This document shows, in pieces, positions 9,579 through 19,393 of a stretch of 64,000 bases of DNA. The translations under genes were made by a program, and so were the position numbers. The notes beneath the pieces are model-generated. The model had not been told where the DNA came from, ran no database searches, and was given only the letters and a program-made list of their open reading frames with translations. Each line of letters starts with the position of its first letter. Positions within the stretch are counted from its first letter, which is position 1. The DNA is from Rhodovulum steppense (GTDB lineage: Bacteria; Pseudomonadota; Alphaproteobacteria; Rhodobacterales; Rhodobacteraceae), in assembly GCF_004339675.1 (NCBI RefSeq), contig NZ_SLVM01000008.1, positions 62,001 to 126,000 of the forward strand. The letters are read 5' to 3'.

Positions 9579-10052
9579 TCAGGCCCGGGCGGCGTCGGGA
9601 AAGCGGGCAAGCGTGGCGGCGGCATCGGCGGTCATACTGTCGCCCGCCTCGGCGAGCGCGGCGAAGCTTTCGAAGCCGAAGCGGTGCAGGTCGCGGACAT
9701 GTTTCGACAGCACCACCAGCCGCCCCGAGATCAGCACGATCCGCCCGAAACCTTCGTGATGGATTTTCGACATCTGCGCCGATTGCGCGCCGGTGCGCCG
9801 TTCCAGAAGCAGCGCGATCGCGTCGTAGAAGCGTTCGACCCGCCACAGCAGGTCGGGATCGGGGTCGCCGATGATCGGGATCTCGCGGCGTTCCTCCCTG
9901 GTCACGATGTAGTCGGCCAGCAGGTCGGCATCGGGCTTGGCGTCCCAGCTGCCATGGCTGTCCTCGGCGCGGATGACCGCGATCAGCTGGGTCAGGAATT
10001 CGCTTGTCGGCATCGCACCGCCGCGCGGCAGCGTGTCGGGATCGGCACTCAT
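9579..10052 (-). CDS. NifX-associated nitrogen fixation protein (DUF269)
   Basis: A 157-residue member of the NifX-associated (DUF269) family. Characteristic features are the segment FLTQLIAVIRAEDSHGSWD near the N-terminus, and FGRIVLISGRLVVLSKHVRD followed by RFGFESF in the C-terminal half. Its exact role is not established, but it always accompanies nifENX and is presumed to help FeMo-co assembly. The start overlaps the nifX stop by 4 bp. Confidence 0.9.
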   Translation of the reverse strand: MSADPDTLPRGGAMPTSEFLTQLIAVIRAEDSHGSWDAKPDADLLADYIVTREERREIPIIGDPDPDLLWRVERFYDAIALLLERRTGAQSAQMSKIHHEGFGRIVLISGRLVVLSKHVRDLHRFGFESFAALAEAGDSMTADAAATLARFPDAARA

Positions 10053-10489
10053 TCGATCACCTCGTCGGCGTAGTCGGATGCGAAATCGGGCGCGGGCCGG
10101 CCCAGCACCTTGCGCAGGAAGGGCGGCGGGCTGCCCTTCAGCATGGTCTGGACCTGGGCGATCACCTCGGCGATGGGCTCGGGGTCCTTGCGCTTGATCG
10201 GGTGGATGCCCGCGCGCACCACCTTGGCGGCGGACGGCCCGCCGATGGCCAGCACGAACAGCAGCGCACAGCCCGTCAGCGCCTCGACCTTGGGGGTGAT
10301 GCGGTCGTCCTGCGGGTCGTGGCGGCCGGTCTGGTCGGTCGCGCTGTCGAATTCCAGCACCTCGACCAGCCGGGCGGTATCGGGCGTGACCTCGTACAGC
10401 GCGAATTTCCGGGACGAGCCGAAATGCGCGTCCAGATGGTCCATGTCGTTGGTGGCAATGGCGATCTTCAGCGCCTTTTCCTGGGTCAT
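10049..10489 (-). CDS. nifX: NifX, FeMo-cofactor precursor carrier
   Basis: NifX binds NifB-co and later FeMo-co precursors and passes them to or from NifEN. The 146-residue product has the NifX/NafY fold signature: IAIATNDMDHLDAHFGSSRKF with a conserved His near the N-terminus, then IGGPSAAKVVRAGIHPIK. The ATG at 10489 has a GGAG ribosome site and begins 13 bp after nifN; earlier in-frame ATGs overlap nifN and look unlikely. Adjacent genes are its usual partners. Confidence 0.93.
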   Translation of the reverse strand: MTQEKALKIAIATNDMDHLDAHFGSSRKFALYEVTPDTARLVEVLEFDSATDQTGRHDPQDDRITPKVEALTGCALLFVLAIGGPSAAKVVRAGIHPIKRKDPEPIAEVIAQVQTMLKGSPPPFLRKVLGRPAPDFASDYADEVIE

Positions 10490-10502
10490 GTCTTTCTCCG
10501 GC

Positions 10503-11897
10503 TCAATGAGGCGCAGTCTGCGGGCGGTCATGTTCGAATTCCCTCTCGATGGGGGCGGCGCCGAAATCCTCGGGGCGCGGCGCGTGGGGATGGGCGAGAA
10601 CGGCATTGGCCACCTCGAACAGGAAGGCGCGGGTGCCGCGATAGCCGACGCGGCAGACATCCTGCACGCCCAGCCGGTCATTCATCGGGAAACCTGCGCG
10701 GATCAGCGGCAGGCCGGTTGCGGCGGCGGCGTGGCGGCCATGGGCATGCGCGATCAGCAGCGCCGCCCCCCCTGCCCGCGCGCCGTCTTCCAGATCGCCC
10801 AGATCGCCCAGGATCGCGGTTTCGCCGGGCAGCCGGGCAAGGATCGGGTTGGCGGTCGAGCTGGTCACGGTGCAGACCGGCTCGGCCCCCATCCCCGCCA
10901 GCGCAGAAGACAGCGCATAGGCAAGGTCGGGATCGGCGGCGATGGCGTATTTCAGCCCGCCGATAAAGAAATGCGAATCCAGCATTGCGTCCTGCGCCCG
11001 CGCCCTGTCGCGCCTGATCGCGGGCGGCGCATCCGCCGCGCCCGCCACCCCCATCAGCGCCGAGACAAAGGCATCGACCGCCTTGAGCCCGGTCAGCGAC
11101 GGGAAGACCTGAACCGGCATGTGGCCCCGCTCGGCCAGCAATTCGGCCGCGCCGCGCATGCTTTCGCCGATGGCGAAGGTCACCGCCGAGCGCGCCATTG
11201 CCGGGATCGCATCCAGCGGCGTGCCGCCCAGCGATGTGCCCGCCCAATCCTCGGCCAGATGTCCGTCAAGCGAGGCCGACAGATCCGGCAGCACGATGGG
11301 GTTCAGCCCGAAGGCGCGGATCATCCGGGTGACTTCCTCGATCTCGGCGGGCGTCAGATAGGCCGCGGGCAGGATATTGACCTGCCGCATGTCGCGGTCG
11401 CAGAACATCGGGTCGATCTCGGGCACCAGCGCGTCGATGATGGCCGTGACCGCCTTGGCCCAGCCATCCTCCAGCGCGCCCTCGAAATCGGGGGTCGAGG
11501 CGTGGACGACCCTGAGCCCCGCGAAATCGCCGCGCCGCTCCATGATCTCGGCCAGTTCGCCCGCGATATCCTCGCCCCGCGTCTCGGTCAGCGCGGTCGA
11601 GGCGATGCCGATGAATTTCGGATCCGCCCGCTTGACGAGGTTGGCAATCGCCTCCTCGATCTGCTCGCCCCCGCCCAGGATCGTGGTGATCTCGTTCATG
11701 GCGGTGGTCTGAAGCGGGATCGCCTCGCGGAAATGGCGGACCATGTGGACCATGGCAAAGGCAGTGCAGCCCTGCGCGCCGTGGAACAGCGGAATGCCGC
11801 GCTCGATGCCCAGATAGGCCATGGCGGCGCCAAGCGGGGCGCTGGATTTCAGCGGGTTGGTCGACAGGGCCCGGCGCGGGCGGATCAGGCGGGCCAT
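10503..11897 (-). CDS. nifN: NifN, FeMo-cofactor scaffold subunit
   Basis: NifN is the NifK-like half of the NifE2N2 scaffold on which the FeMo-co precursor is completed with Mo and homocitrate. The 464-residue protein begins with the family signature NPLKSSAPLGAAMAYLGIERG and HGAQGCTAF, followed by VRHFREAIPLQTTAMNE and the ILGGGEQ segment. It starts one base after the nifE stop codon and ends 13 bp before nifX, so nifENX is one translational unit. Confidence 0.96.
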   Translation of the reverse strand: MARLIRPRRALSTNPLKSSAPLGAAMAYLGIERGIPLFHGAQGCTAFAMVHMVRHFREAIPLQTTAMNEITTILGGGEQIEEAIANLVKRADPKFIGIASTALTETRGEDIAGELAEIMERRGDFAGLRVVHASTPDFEGALEDGWAKAVTAIIDALVPEIDPMFCDRDMRQVNILPAAYLTPAEIEEVTRMIRAFGLNPIVLPDLSASLDGHLAEDWAGTSLGGTPLDAIPAMARSAVTFAIGESMRGAAELLAERGHMPVQVFPSLTGLKAVDAFVSALMGVAGAADAPPAIRRDRARAQDAMLDSHFFIGGLKYAIAADPDLAYALSSALAGMGAEPVCTVTSSTANPILARLPGETAILGDLGDLEDGARAGGAALLIAHAHGRHAAAATGLPLIRAGFPMNDRLGVQDVCRVGYRGTRAFLFEVANAVLAHPHAPRPEDFGAAPIEREFEHDRPQTAPH

Positions 11898-11898
11898 C

Positions 11899-13377
11899 TC
11901 AGCAATCCTCGAAATCGCGGGGGTCGTTCGTCAGGCCCGATACCGGGCATGTGCCGCGCGGCGCGGGGCGGATACCGGCAAAGGGGCGCGGTTCGTCCCA
12001 GGGCGCGGGGCGGCGGACATCGGCCCACATCGGGTTGTTCACCGAGCGGTCGATGGCGCGCACCAGATCCAGCATGCCCATGTAACCCGCATAGGGTTCG
12101 TGCTTTTCCTGGTTCACGTCGATCCAGGGCACCCGGGCCTTGAGCGCCACGAACTGGCTGCGCGCGCCCGACATCAGGATATCGGCACCCGAGGCGCGCA
12201 GCGTGGCATACATCTCGCGCGGGGCCATGTTGTCATACATGTGCGCGTCGGTGCCCATGATCTCGACCACCTTGGCCTTGTCGTTGTCGGTGGCCTTGCG
12301 CACGCTGGTCCCGACCACCTCGACGCCCAGTTCCTGAAGCGCCGAGACCACAGACCAGCTTTTGTGGCCCCCGGTGTAAAGCAGCACCCGCTTGCCCGCG
12401 ACGCGCGCGCGATAGGGTTCCAGGTCGGCGCGGACCTTGGCCTCCTCTTCGGTGATCAGCGCCTCGCAGCGGTCGATCAGGCCCGCGTCGGCGCCGCGTT
12501 CGACCAGCATCCGGCACATGGTCCGCAGGCTCTCGGACGTGTCGGAAATGCCGTAGAACGAGCCTTCGAAGAACGGGATGCCCCAGGTTTCGTCCAGCTT
12601 GCGCGCAAGCCCGATCAGCGCATGCGAACAGACCAGCATCGAGACCCGCGCCCGGTGCATCACGGCCACCTGCTTGTAGCGCGCATCCGCCGCCAGCGAG
12701 CCGAGGATGCGGATGCCCAGCCGGTCCAGCAGCGGCTTGACCTGCCACAACTCGCCCGACAGGTTGTAATCGCCGATCAGGTTGATGTCGTACTCGGTGG
12801 TCCGCTCGGGCTCGACCGTGCCGATCACATGACGGAACATCATCTCGCCCGCGAGCTTGCAGCCAAGGTTCTTGGACCCGGCATAGCCCGGCACGTTCAC
12901 CGGGATCGCGGGCGTGCCGAAGGCTTCGGTGGCGGCCTTGCACACCGCCTCGATGTCGTCGCCGATCATCGCGGTGACGCAGGTCGCATAGACGAAAACC
13001 GCGGGCGGCCGGTGCTTCTCGACGATCTCGCGGATCGCGGCGTAAAGCTTCGACTCCCCCTTGCCCATGACGATGTCGAGTTCCGACATGTCGGTGGTGA
13101 ACCCGGTCTTGTAGAGCATCGGCCCCGACGAGGCCGAGCCGCGATTGTCCCAGCCATTGCCCTCGCAGGCCAGCGGCGCATGCACCAGATGGGCCACATC
13201 CACGATCGGTTGCAGCGTGATCTTGGCCCCGTCGAACGCGCAGCCCCCCGCCGCGGCCCCTGGCGTCAGTGGCTTCGAACAGCCCTTCTTGCGCTCGGCC
13301 GCGGATTTGGCGCGGTTCGTGGCGCAGGCGGGCTCTTCGAAAGCCTGCTGGACGGTGGACTTGAGGGCGTCGGACAT
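11899..13377 (-). CDS. nifE: NifE, FeMo-cofactor scaffold subunit
   Basis: NifE is the NifD-like half of the FeMo-co assembly scaffold. The 492-residue product has the N-terminal ERKKGCSKP and GGCAFDGA segments, ACEGNGWDNRGSASSG with a cluster cysteine, [15 protein letters not shown], and the GDYNLSGELWQVKPLL region equivalent to that of NifD. It is first in the nifEN-nifX-DUF269-DUF683-fdxB operon, preceded by its own sigma-54 promoter and NifA site, so it does not depend on read-through from nifK. Confidence 0.96.
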   Translation of the reverse strand: MSDALKSTVQQAFEEPACATNRAKSAAERKKGCSKPLTPGAAAGGCAFDGAKITLQPIVDVAHLVHAPLACEGNGWDNRGSASSGPMLYKTGFTTDMSELDIVMGKGESKLYAAIREIVEKHRPPAVFVYATCVTAMIGDDIEAVCKAATEAFGTPAIPVNVPGYAGSKNLGCKLAGEMMFRHVIGTVEPERTTEYDINLIGDYNLSGELWQVKPLLDRLGIRILGSLAADARYKQVAVMHRARVSMLVCSHALIGLARKLDETWGIPFFEGSFYGISDTSESLRTMCRMLVERGADAGLIDRCEALITEEEAKVRADLEPYRARVAGKRVLLYTGGHKSWSVVSALQELGVEVVGTSVRKATDNDKAKVVEIMGTDAHMYDNMAPREMYATLRASGADILMSGARSQFVALKARVPWIDVNQEKHEPYAGYMGMLDLVRAIDRSVNNPMWADVRRPAPWDEPRPFAGIRPAPRGTCPVSGLTNDPRDFEDC

Positions 13378-13409
13378 GGGGCGTGCTCCGCTGTGCTACC
13401 AGGGGTAAA

Positions 13410-13424
13410 GCAGAAAGCGTGCCA
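13410..13424 (-). promoter_or_regulatory. sigma-54 promoter of the nifE operon
   Basis: The - strand reads TGGCAC-GCTTT-CTGC: a full -24 box and a -12 box with the GC at the correct spacing (CTGC instead of TTGC). Expected start near 13398, about 20 bases before the nifE ATG. Confidence 0.88.
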
Positions 13425-13508
13425 AGCGGCGGAATGCGCCCTTCGGGGGCTGCGTTTCCGGGGGATGGCCGCGCAAGGCCCATATCGGGGGGCCGATCCT
13501 GTCGGGAA

Positions 13509-13524
13509 TGTCGGTTCTGCGACA
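13509..13524. promoter_or_regulatory. NifA upstream activator site for nifE
   Basis: A perfect TGT-N10-ACA (arms extend to TGTCG...CGACA) centred about 118 bp upstream of the predicted nifE start. It sits in the 313-bp gap between nifE and nifK, which otherwise holds the promoter and one inverted repeat. Confidence 0.85.
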
Positions 13525-13622
13525 AGCCCGCATTGCCCGGAAACCTGCGGCCGTTCAGTCATGTTCACGGGGAATTCGCGGGGGGCGGCGCGGCAGGTTT
13601 GCAATATCTCCTGCCGCGCCTT

Positions 13623-13641
13623 GCGAAGCTTTTTGCTTCGC
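13623..13641. terminator. Inverted repeat downstream of nifK, possible terminator or 3' stabiliser
   Basis: GCGAAGC-TTTTT-GCTTCGC, a perfect 7-bp stem about 50-70 bp past the nifK stop. There is no U-tract on the - strand, so it may protect the nifHDK transcript end rather than terminate it. Confidence 0.4.
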
Positions 13642-13690
13642 GGGGGTCCCGGCGCTGGGACAGGGGTGCGCCGGGGCCTTTTTTTGTGGG

Positions 13691-15229
13691 TTACCGGGTG
13701 AGGTCGAAGGAGATGTCGGTTTCGCCCAGGGTTCCGGTGTCGGTGTCGATCTTGTCGAGGACGGTGTCGAGGATCTTGACCAGCACGTTCAGGCCGCCCT
13801 GGTATCCCCAGGTGGGGAAGCGGTGGTGGTGGTGGCGGTCGAAGATCGGGAAGGTCAGGCGGATCAGCGGGATGCCGAGATCGCGTTGCAGGTACTTGCC
13901 GTAGCTGTTGCCGATCAGCATGTCGGTGGGCTCGGTTGCGAGGATCGAGCGCAGGTGCCACAGGTCCTTGCCGGCCCAGACCTGGCAGCCCTGCCCGAAA
14001 GGCGAGGAGGCCAGCAGCGCCTGCATCTGTGCGGCCCATTCCTTGGTGCCGTTGGTGGCCAGGCAGTGCCGGGGCTCGCCGCCGGTTTCCATCACGAAGC
14101 GGGCCATCGCGTAGACGAAGTCGGGATCGCCGTAGATCGCGTAGGTCTTGCCGTGCAGATAGGCCTGGCTGTCGGCCATCGCGTCGACCAGGCGGCCGCG
14201 CTCCAGCGTCAGGCTGTCGGGGATCGGCTTGCCCGACAGCTCGCTGAGCGTCATCAGCAGCTCGTCGGTGCCCGCCACGCCCATCGGGTAGTGCAGGGCG
14301 GCGGTCTTCTGGCCCTTGTCGGCGCAGAATTCCAGCGTCTTGCGGGTGCAGTATTCCTGCATCGAGATCGTCGCCCTGGCGTTCAGCGCGGCGCGGGTAT
14401 CTTCAAGCGTGGTGCCGCCGGCATACATGCGGAACTCGCCATCCGAGGGGGTGTCGTAGACATCCGAGACATCCGACAGGATGGTGCAGTCGACGCCCAT
14501 CGCGGCCAGGATGCGGTTCAGCTCGCGGATATTGCCCACGGCATAGCCGTCGAAGCCGGGGATGATGTTGATGCTGTCGGTTTCCTGACGCTCGGCATCC
14601 TTCCAGAAATAGGTCAGGATGCCCTTCTGCATGTTGTCATAACCGTCCACATGGCTGCCGACGAAGGCGGGGGTGTGGGCGAAGGGCACGGGGAAGTCCT
14701 GGGGGATGGATTCCTTGTCGCGCGACTGGATGATGAAGGAGTTGAGGTCGTCGCCGATCACCTCGGCCATGCAGGTGGTCGAGACCGCGATCATCCTGGG
14801 CTGGTAGAGCGCATAGGTATTGGCCAGGCCCTCGACCATGTTGGTCAGCCCGCCGAACACCGCCGCATCCTCGGTCATCGAGGAGGAGACCGCCGAGGAG
14901 GGCTCCTTGAAGTGGCGCGACAGATGCGAGCGGTAATAGGCCACGCAGCCCTGCGAGCCGTGCACGAAGCTCATCGTGCCCTCGTAGCCCGCGGCGGCGA
15001 ACACGGCGCCCAGCGGCTGGCAGGCCTTGGCCGGGTTGATGACCAGCGCCTCGCGGGCGAGGTTCTTCTCGCGGTATTCCCAGGACTTGGTCCAGTCGAG
15101 GATTTCCGTCACCTGCGGCGCGGGCGTGGCGTTCTCGTACTTGGCCCGCTTGTTCTCGAGCATCTGCTTGTATTCGGGTTCATGGAACAGCTTGTTGTGG
15201 TCAAGCACCTTGTCTACCGATTGGGGCAT
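13691..15229 (-). CDS. nifK: NifK, nitrogenase MoFe protein beta subunit
   Basis: Beta subunit of dinitrogenase, contributing half the P-cluster ligands. The 512-residue product keeps the P-cluster cysteines at Cys70 (PAKACQPLG), Cys95 ([13 protein letters not shown]) and Cys153 ([13 protein letters not shown]). Further conserved segments are GFDGY in the middle and [20 protein letters not shown] near the end. It is 94 bp after nifD and last in nifHDK. Confidence 0.98.
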   Translation of the reverse strand: MPQSVDKVLDHNKLFHEPEYKQMLENKRAKYENATPAPQVTEILDWTKSWEYREKNLAREALVINPAKACQPLGAVFAAAGYEGTMSFVHGSQGCVAYYRSHLSRHFKEPSSAVSSSMTEDAAVFGGLTNMVEGLANTYALYQPRMIAVSTTCMAEVIGDDLNSFIIQSRDKESIPQDFPVPFAHTPAFVGSHVDGYDNMQKGILTYFWKDAERQETDSINIIPGFDGYAVGNIRELNRILAAMGVDCTILSDVSDVYDTPSDGEFRMYAGGTTLEDTRAALNARATISMQEYCTRKTLEFCADKGQKTAALHYPMGVAGTDELLMTLSELSGKPIPDSLTLERGRLVDAMADSQAYLHGKTYAIYGDPDFVYAMARFVMETGGEPRHCLATNGTKEWAAQMQALLASSPFGQGCQVWAGKDLWHLRSILATEPTDMLIGNSYGKYLQRDLGIPLIRLTFPIFDRHHHHRFPTWGYQGGLNVLVKILDTVLDKIDTDTGTLGETDISFDLTR

Positions 15230-15296
15230 CTCTTTGGTCCTTTTTCAGGCCCGTCCGCATTCCGGGACGCCAGCCGAAAGGGTTGATGGAGAGGCA

Positions 15297-15311
15297 GGGG
15301 CCACAGGCCCC
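15297..15311. other. Short stem-loop between nifD and nifK
   Basis: GGGGCC-ACA-GGCCCC, a 6-bp GC stem with a 3-base loop in the 94-bp nifD-nifK spacer. No U-tract follows. It could influence mRNA processing or the nifD:nifK ratio, but chance is not excluded in such GC-rich DNA. Confidence 0.3.
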
Positions 15312-15323
15312 CGCCGCAGGCCG

Positions 15324-16793
15324 TCAGGCCGATTTCTTCCAGGGCGCGTCGAACAGGCCCCAGACCGGGTTGTTGATCGCCAGATCCATGTCGCGGGCGA
15401 AGATCGCGAAGCCGTCATAGCCGTGATAGGGGCCGGAATAGTCCCAGCTGTGCATCTGGCGGAACGGGATGCCCATCTTCTGGACCGGGTATTTCTCCTT
15501 GATGCCGGAGCCGACCAGGTCGGGGCGGATCTGCTCGATGAACTTCTCGAGCTCGTAGCCCGTGACGTCATCGTAGATCAGCGTGCCTTCCTTGATGTAT
15601 TCGCCGGTGCGCTTGTAATCGTCGCCATGGGCGAACTCGTAGCCGGTGCCGACGATCTCCATGCCCAGGTCGTGATAGGCGGTGACGACGTGGCGCGGGC
15701 GCAGACCGCCGACATAGAGCATCACCGACTTGCCCTCGAGGCGGGGCTTGTACTTGGCCAGCACCGCATCGACCAGCGGCTGGTATTTGGCGATCACCGC
15801 CTCGGCCTTGTCCTGGATCGACTTGTCGAACTTCGCGGCGATGGCGCGCAGGCTGGCGGCGATCTGGCTCGGCCCGAAGAAGTTGTATTCCATCCAGGCG
15901 ACGCCGTGCTTCTCTTCCATGTGCCGGCAGATGTAGTTCATCGAGCGGTAGCAATGGATGAGGTTCAGCCGGGCCTTGGGCGCGTTCTCGATCTCGGCCA
16001 GCGTCGCATCGCCCGACCACGAGGCGATCACGTTCAGCCCGATTTCCTCGAGCAGGATGCGCGAGGACCAGGCATCGCCGCCGATATTGTAGTCGCCGAT
16101 GATGTTGACGTCATAGGGACCGGGTTCATGCACCCCCTCGCCCGCCTCGAGCACCCAGTCGCGGATGCAGTCATTGGCGATGTGGTGGCCCAGCGATTGC
16201 GACACGCCGCGGAAGCCTTCGCAGCGCACCGGCACGATGGTCTTGTTGATGTCCTTCTTCTTCTTCTTGGCCACCGCCTCGATGTCGTCGCCGATCAGGC
16301 CGATCGGGCATTCGGACTGCACCGAGATGCCCTTGGCCAGCGGGAACAGCGTGTTGATCTCGTCGATCGTCTTTTCCAGCTTCTTGTCGCCGCCGAAGAC
16401 GATGTCCTTTTCCTGGAAATCGGTGGTGAACTGGAAGGTGACGAAGCTGTCCACGCCGGTCGTGCCGGTATAGTAGTTGCGCCGTTGCGACCAGGAATAA
16501 TGGCCGCAGCCGACGGGGCCGTGGCTGATATGGACCATGTCCTTGATCGGCCCCCAGACCACGCCCTTGGAGCCGGCATAGGCACAGCCGCGGATCGTCA
16601 TCACGCCGGGGACGGACTTGATGTTGGATTTTACCGTGTCGCATTTCGACACGATCTCGGTCTCTCCTTCGGACACCGGGGCGGCCACGCCCAGGTGCTT
16701 GGCGCGTTTCTTGGCCGCCTTGGCGGGATAGGCGGAGAGAACCTCTTCGATCAGCTTCTCGGGCGCGATCGGATCGGGAATGTCTTTGGCCAT
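15324..16793 (-). CDS. nifD: NifD, nitrogenase MoFe protein alpha subunit
   Basis: Alpha subunit of dinitrogenase, which binds the FeMo-cofactor where N2 is reduced. All key residues are present in the 489-residue product: P-cluster Cys70 (TIRGCAYAG), Cys96 ([11 protein letters not shown]) and Cys162 ([11 protein letters not shown]), the FeMo-co ligand Cys281 ([11 protein letters not shown]), and the cofactor His in [13 protein letters not shown] run of five lysines (AVAKKKKKD, about residues 174-181) is an unusual local feature. It is 70 bp downstream of nifH. Confidence 0.98.
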   Translation of the reverse strand: MAKDIPDPIAPEKLIEEVLSAYPAKAAKKRAKHLGVAAPVSEGETEIVSKCDTVKSNIKSVPGVMTIRGCAYAGSKGVVWGPIKDMVHISHGPVGCGHYSWSQRRNYYTGTTGVDSFVTFQFTTDFQEKDIVFGGDKKLEKTIDEINTLFPLAKGISVQSECPIGLIGDDIEAVAKKKKKDINKTIVPVRCEGFRGVSQSLGHHIANDCIRDWVLEAGEGVHEPGPYDVNIIGDYNIGGDAWSSRILLEEIGLNVIASWSGDATLAEIENAPKARLNLIHCYRSMNYICRHMEEKHGVAWMEYNFFGPSQIAASLRAIAAKFDKSIQDKAEAVIAKYQPLVDAVLAKYKPRLEGKSVMLYVGGLRPRHVVTAYHDLGMEIVGTGYEFAHGDDYKRTGEYIKEGTLIYDDVTGYELEKFIEQIRPDLVGSGIKEKYPVQKMGIPFRQMHSWDYSGPYHGYDGFAIFARDMDLAINNPVWGLFDAPWKKSA

Positions 16794-16863
16794 CGGATGG
16801 GTTCCTTAGCTCGGGATGGGCAGGCGGATGGGAGGGGCCGGCACGAAGGCCGGCCCGCTTGTC

Positions 16864-17757
<894 letters not shown>

Positions 17758-17812
17758 CTATCTAGGTTCGGTATCGCGAGAAGGCGTCGCGGCCGCTCTC
17801 CCCCACCTATAA

Positions 17813-17827
17813 GCAGCAAGCGTGCCA
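17813..17827 (-). promoter_or_regulatory. sigma-54 promoter of nifHDK
   Basis: The - strand reads TGGCAC-GCTTG-CTGC, with correct -24/-12 spacing. Expected start near 17801, giving a leader of about 60 bases before the nifH ATG. Confidence 0.9.
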
Positions 17828-17894
17828 AGCCTAAGAAAATCGGTTTTCCCATGTTTTACATGGCCTTGTCGATTTCCTGTCGCACGGGGCGAGA

Positions 17895-17910
17895 TGTGTT
17901 GAACCCGACA
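17895..17910. promoter_or_regulatory. NifA upstream activator site for nifH
   Basis: Perfect TGT-GTTGAACCCG-ACA, centred about 100 bp upstream of the predicted nifH start. The 68 bases between it and the -24 box are relatively AT-rich, as expected where DNA is bent (for instance by IHF), but no IHF site is claimed. Confidence 0.85.
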
Positions 17911-18002
17911 GGTCCGAAACAATCCCGACCGCTGCGTCGCGATGTGGGCCACGGTGCCGGTTTTTTCGGCAAGCTACAGGGGCGCGGCCGGTCGAAAAGA
18001 AT

Positions 18003-18024
18003 GCGGCCCCCGGATGGGGGCCGC
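18003..18024 (-). terminator. Terminator of the nifB operon
   Basis: GCGGCCCCC-GGAT-GGGGGCCGC, a perfect 9-bp stem with a tetraloop, 46 bp past the stop of the SIR2-like gene. On the - strand it is followed by ATTCTTTT, a short T-rich tail, so it fits the end of the nifB operon upstream of nifH. Confidence 0.75.
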
Positions 18025-18069
18025 AATACAAGGGCGTGCGCGCATCCGCGCGCTCCTCTTGGCAGGGAC

Positions 18070-18903
18070 TCAGGCCGGGGCGGCGAGCGCCTCGGTCACC
18101 GCCTCGAGCGGCAGATCCAGCCGTTCGATACCCATCTCGTCGAGGAACCGTTCCTCCATCCGCGTCAACGGACCTTCGATCACCGCCGCATGCCCCTGGC
18201 CCGACCGTTTCGCGATCTGGCGGGCATAGATGCGCAAGAGTTGGTCGTCGAACCGGCAGCCCAGGAAGAGGAAGGGTCGGCCGGTGCGGCGGGCCTGTAC
18301 CTCGTCCGGGATCGGGCTCTGGATGTCGATCTCCGTCAGCACCTCGACATAGTCACTGTCCGAGATAAGGAAGGATTGGCCGGTCCGGATCAGCCCATGC
18401 GGCTTGTAGACCAGCATCTCCCAGCCCGGATCGGGCGCCTCGCACGCCAGCGCGCCCGTGCAATCATAGGCCAGCGTCCAGATGTCCCGGCTTTCGCCGT
18501 TACGGCTGATCCCCTGCACCCAGCCCCAGTCGCCCATGCCCTCGGCCACGGCGGCATCAAGGATCTGGCCGTCATACCAGGCATCGACAACGAGGGGCGG
18601 GCGGGCGCGCACGATCCAGCGGTGCAGCGCACTGGGCGCGGGCCGGACGCTGAAGGCGTCCCGCACGATCTGCTCCAGCGTCTTGCGGAAGCGGCGGCTT
18701 TCGACGAATTGCGCCACCGACCACAGATTGCCGCTGGCCCGTTTCGGCGCCCGCACCTTCGTCTCGATTGCGGCGCAAAGCGCCCGCGGCGAGGCTGGCG
18801 CCCCCCCCTCGGCCAGCGCGGCGACGCCCGCGCCCAGATAGGGCACGCGCGCGCCTTCGGCGACCTGGTCGAGCAGTTTTGCCAGACGGCTTTCGGCACC
18901 CAT
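18070..18903 (-). CDS. SIR2-like domain protein in the nifB operon
   Basis: A 277-residue protein resembling the SIR2_2-type NAD-binding domain. It has a Gly-rich loop PYLGAGVA (residues 21-28), a KPHG motif with the conserved His at 169, and GCRFDD (215-220) where the family has GYSFxD. The segment corresponding to the usual TTNYD reads VVDAWYD (105-111), so the Asn that takes part in NAD hydrolysis in active members appears to be missing. SIR2-like genes are known next to nif genes in several diazotrophs, but their role is unknown. It is last in nifB-fdxN-LRV-nifZ-nifT, 5 bp after nifT. NAD binding or sensing is possible; enzymatic activity is doubtful. Confidence 0.75.
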   Translation of the reverse strand: MGAESRLAKLLDQVAEGARVPYLGAGVAALAEGGAPASPRALCAAIETKVRAPKRASGNLWSVAQFVESRRFRKTLEQIVRDAFSVRPAPSALHRWIVRARPPLVVDAWYDGQILDAAVAEGMGDWGWVQGISRNGESRDIWTLAYDCTGALACEAPDPGWEMLVYKPHGLIRTGQSFLISDSDYVEVLTEIDIQSPIPDEVQARRTGRPFLFLGCRFDDQLLRIYARQIAKRSGQGHAAVIEGPLTRMEERFLDEMGIERLDLPLEAVTEALAAPA

Positions 18904-18908
18904 CGCCC

Positions 18909-19118
18909 CTACTCCACCGACAACCGGCGGGCCTCGACCGTCACCGGAAGTTTCGGTGCCTCCTCGAAGGCGGGCATCTCGAAGGTCCAGCCATTCGAAA
19001 GCCTGGCCCAGCCGCCCCAGACGCCCGGATGCTCGGAGGCGACGATCACTTCCTCAAGATCCTTCTTGGGCACATAGACTTCCATTCCCTTGGGGGTTTC
19101 GCGGACCATGATCTTCAT
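18909..19118 (-). CDS. nifT: NifT/FixU family protein
   Basis: A 69-residue NifT (FixU) protein: it opens MKIMVRETPKGMEVYVPKKD and has WGGWARLSNGW and LPVTVEARRL, all family hallmarks. The function of NifT is not established; mutants usually show little effect. It overlaps nifZ by 4 bp. Confidence 0.93.
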   Translation of the reverse strand: MKIMVRETPKGMEVYVPKKDLEEVIVASEHPGVWGGWARLSNGWTFEMPAFEEAPKLPVTVEARRLSVE

Positions 19119-19393
19119 CGGGCGCTCTCCTTTTCGAGACTGACTAGTTCATCGCGGCGCATGCCGACGATGCTGCGACTGTCGACGAAATCGACGGCAT
19201 AGATGTAGAACTGGTTCAGGAAGGTGCCGATGTCGCGGACATAGCCTTCCTCGCCCTTCCTGACGACGAACTCGCCGATCTCGCGGCCGGGCACCGTGCC
19301 GTCATTGCGGATGTGTTTCAGGCAGCGCACCTTCTCGCCCGGGGCAAAGGCGGGGGGGCCGTAGATCTCGATTTCGCGGTCATCGGTCGACAT
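19115..19393 (-). CDS. nifZ: NifZ, P-cluster maturation protein
   Basis: NifZ assists formation of the second P-cluster of the MoFe protein. The 92-residue product has the family segments PPAFAPGEKVRCLKHIRNDG, GEEGYVRDIGTFLNQFYIY and AVDFVDSRSIVGMR. The start at 19393 is the first Met that fits the family length; it overlaps the end of the LRV gene by 14 bp, and an earlier in-frame ATG would extend deep into that gene. Confidence 0.93.
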   Translation of the reverse strand: MSTDDREIEIYGPPAFAPGEKVRCLKHIRNDGTVPGREIGEFVVRKGEEGYVRDIGTFLNQFYIYAVDFVDSRSIVGMRRDELVSLEKESAR

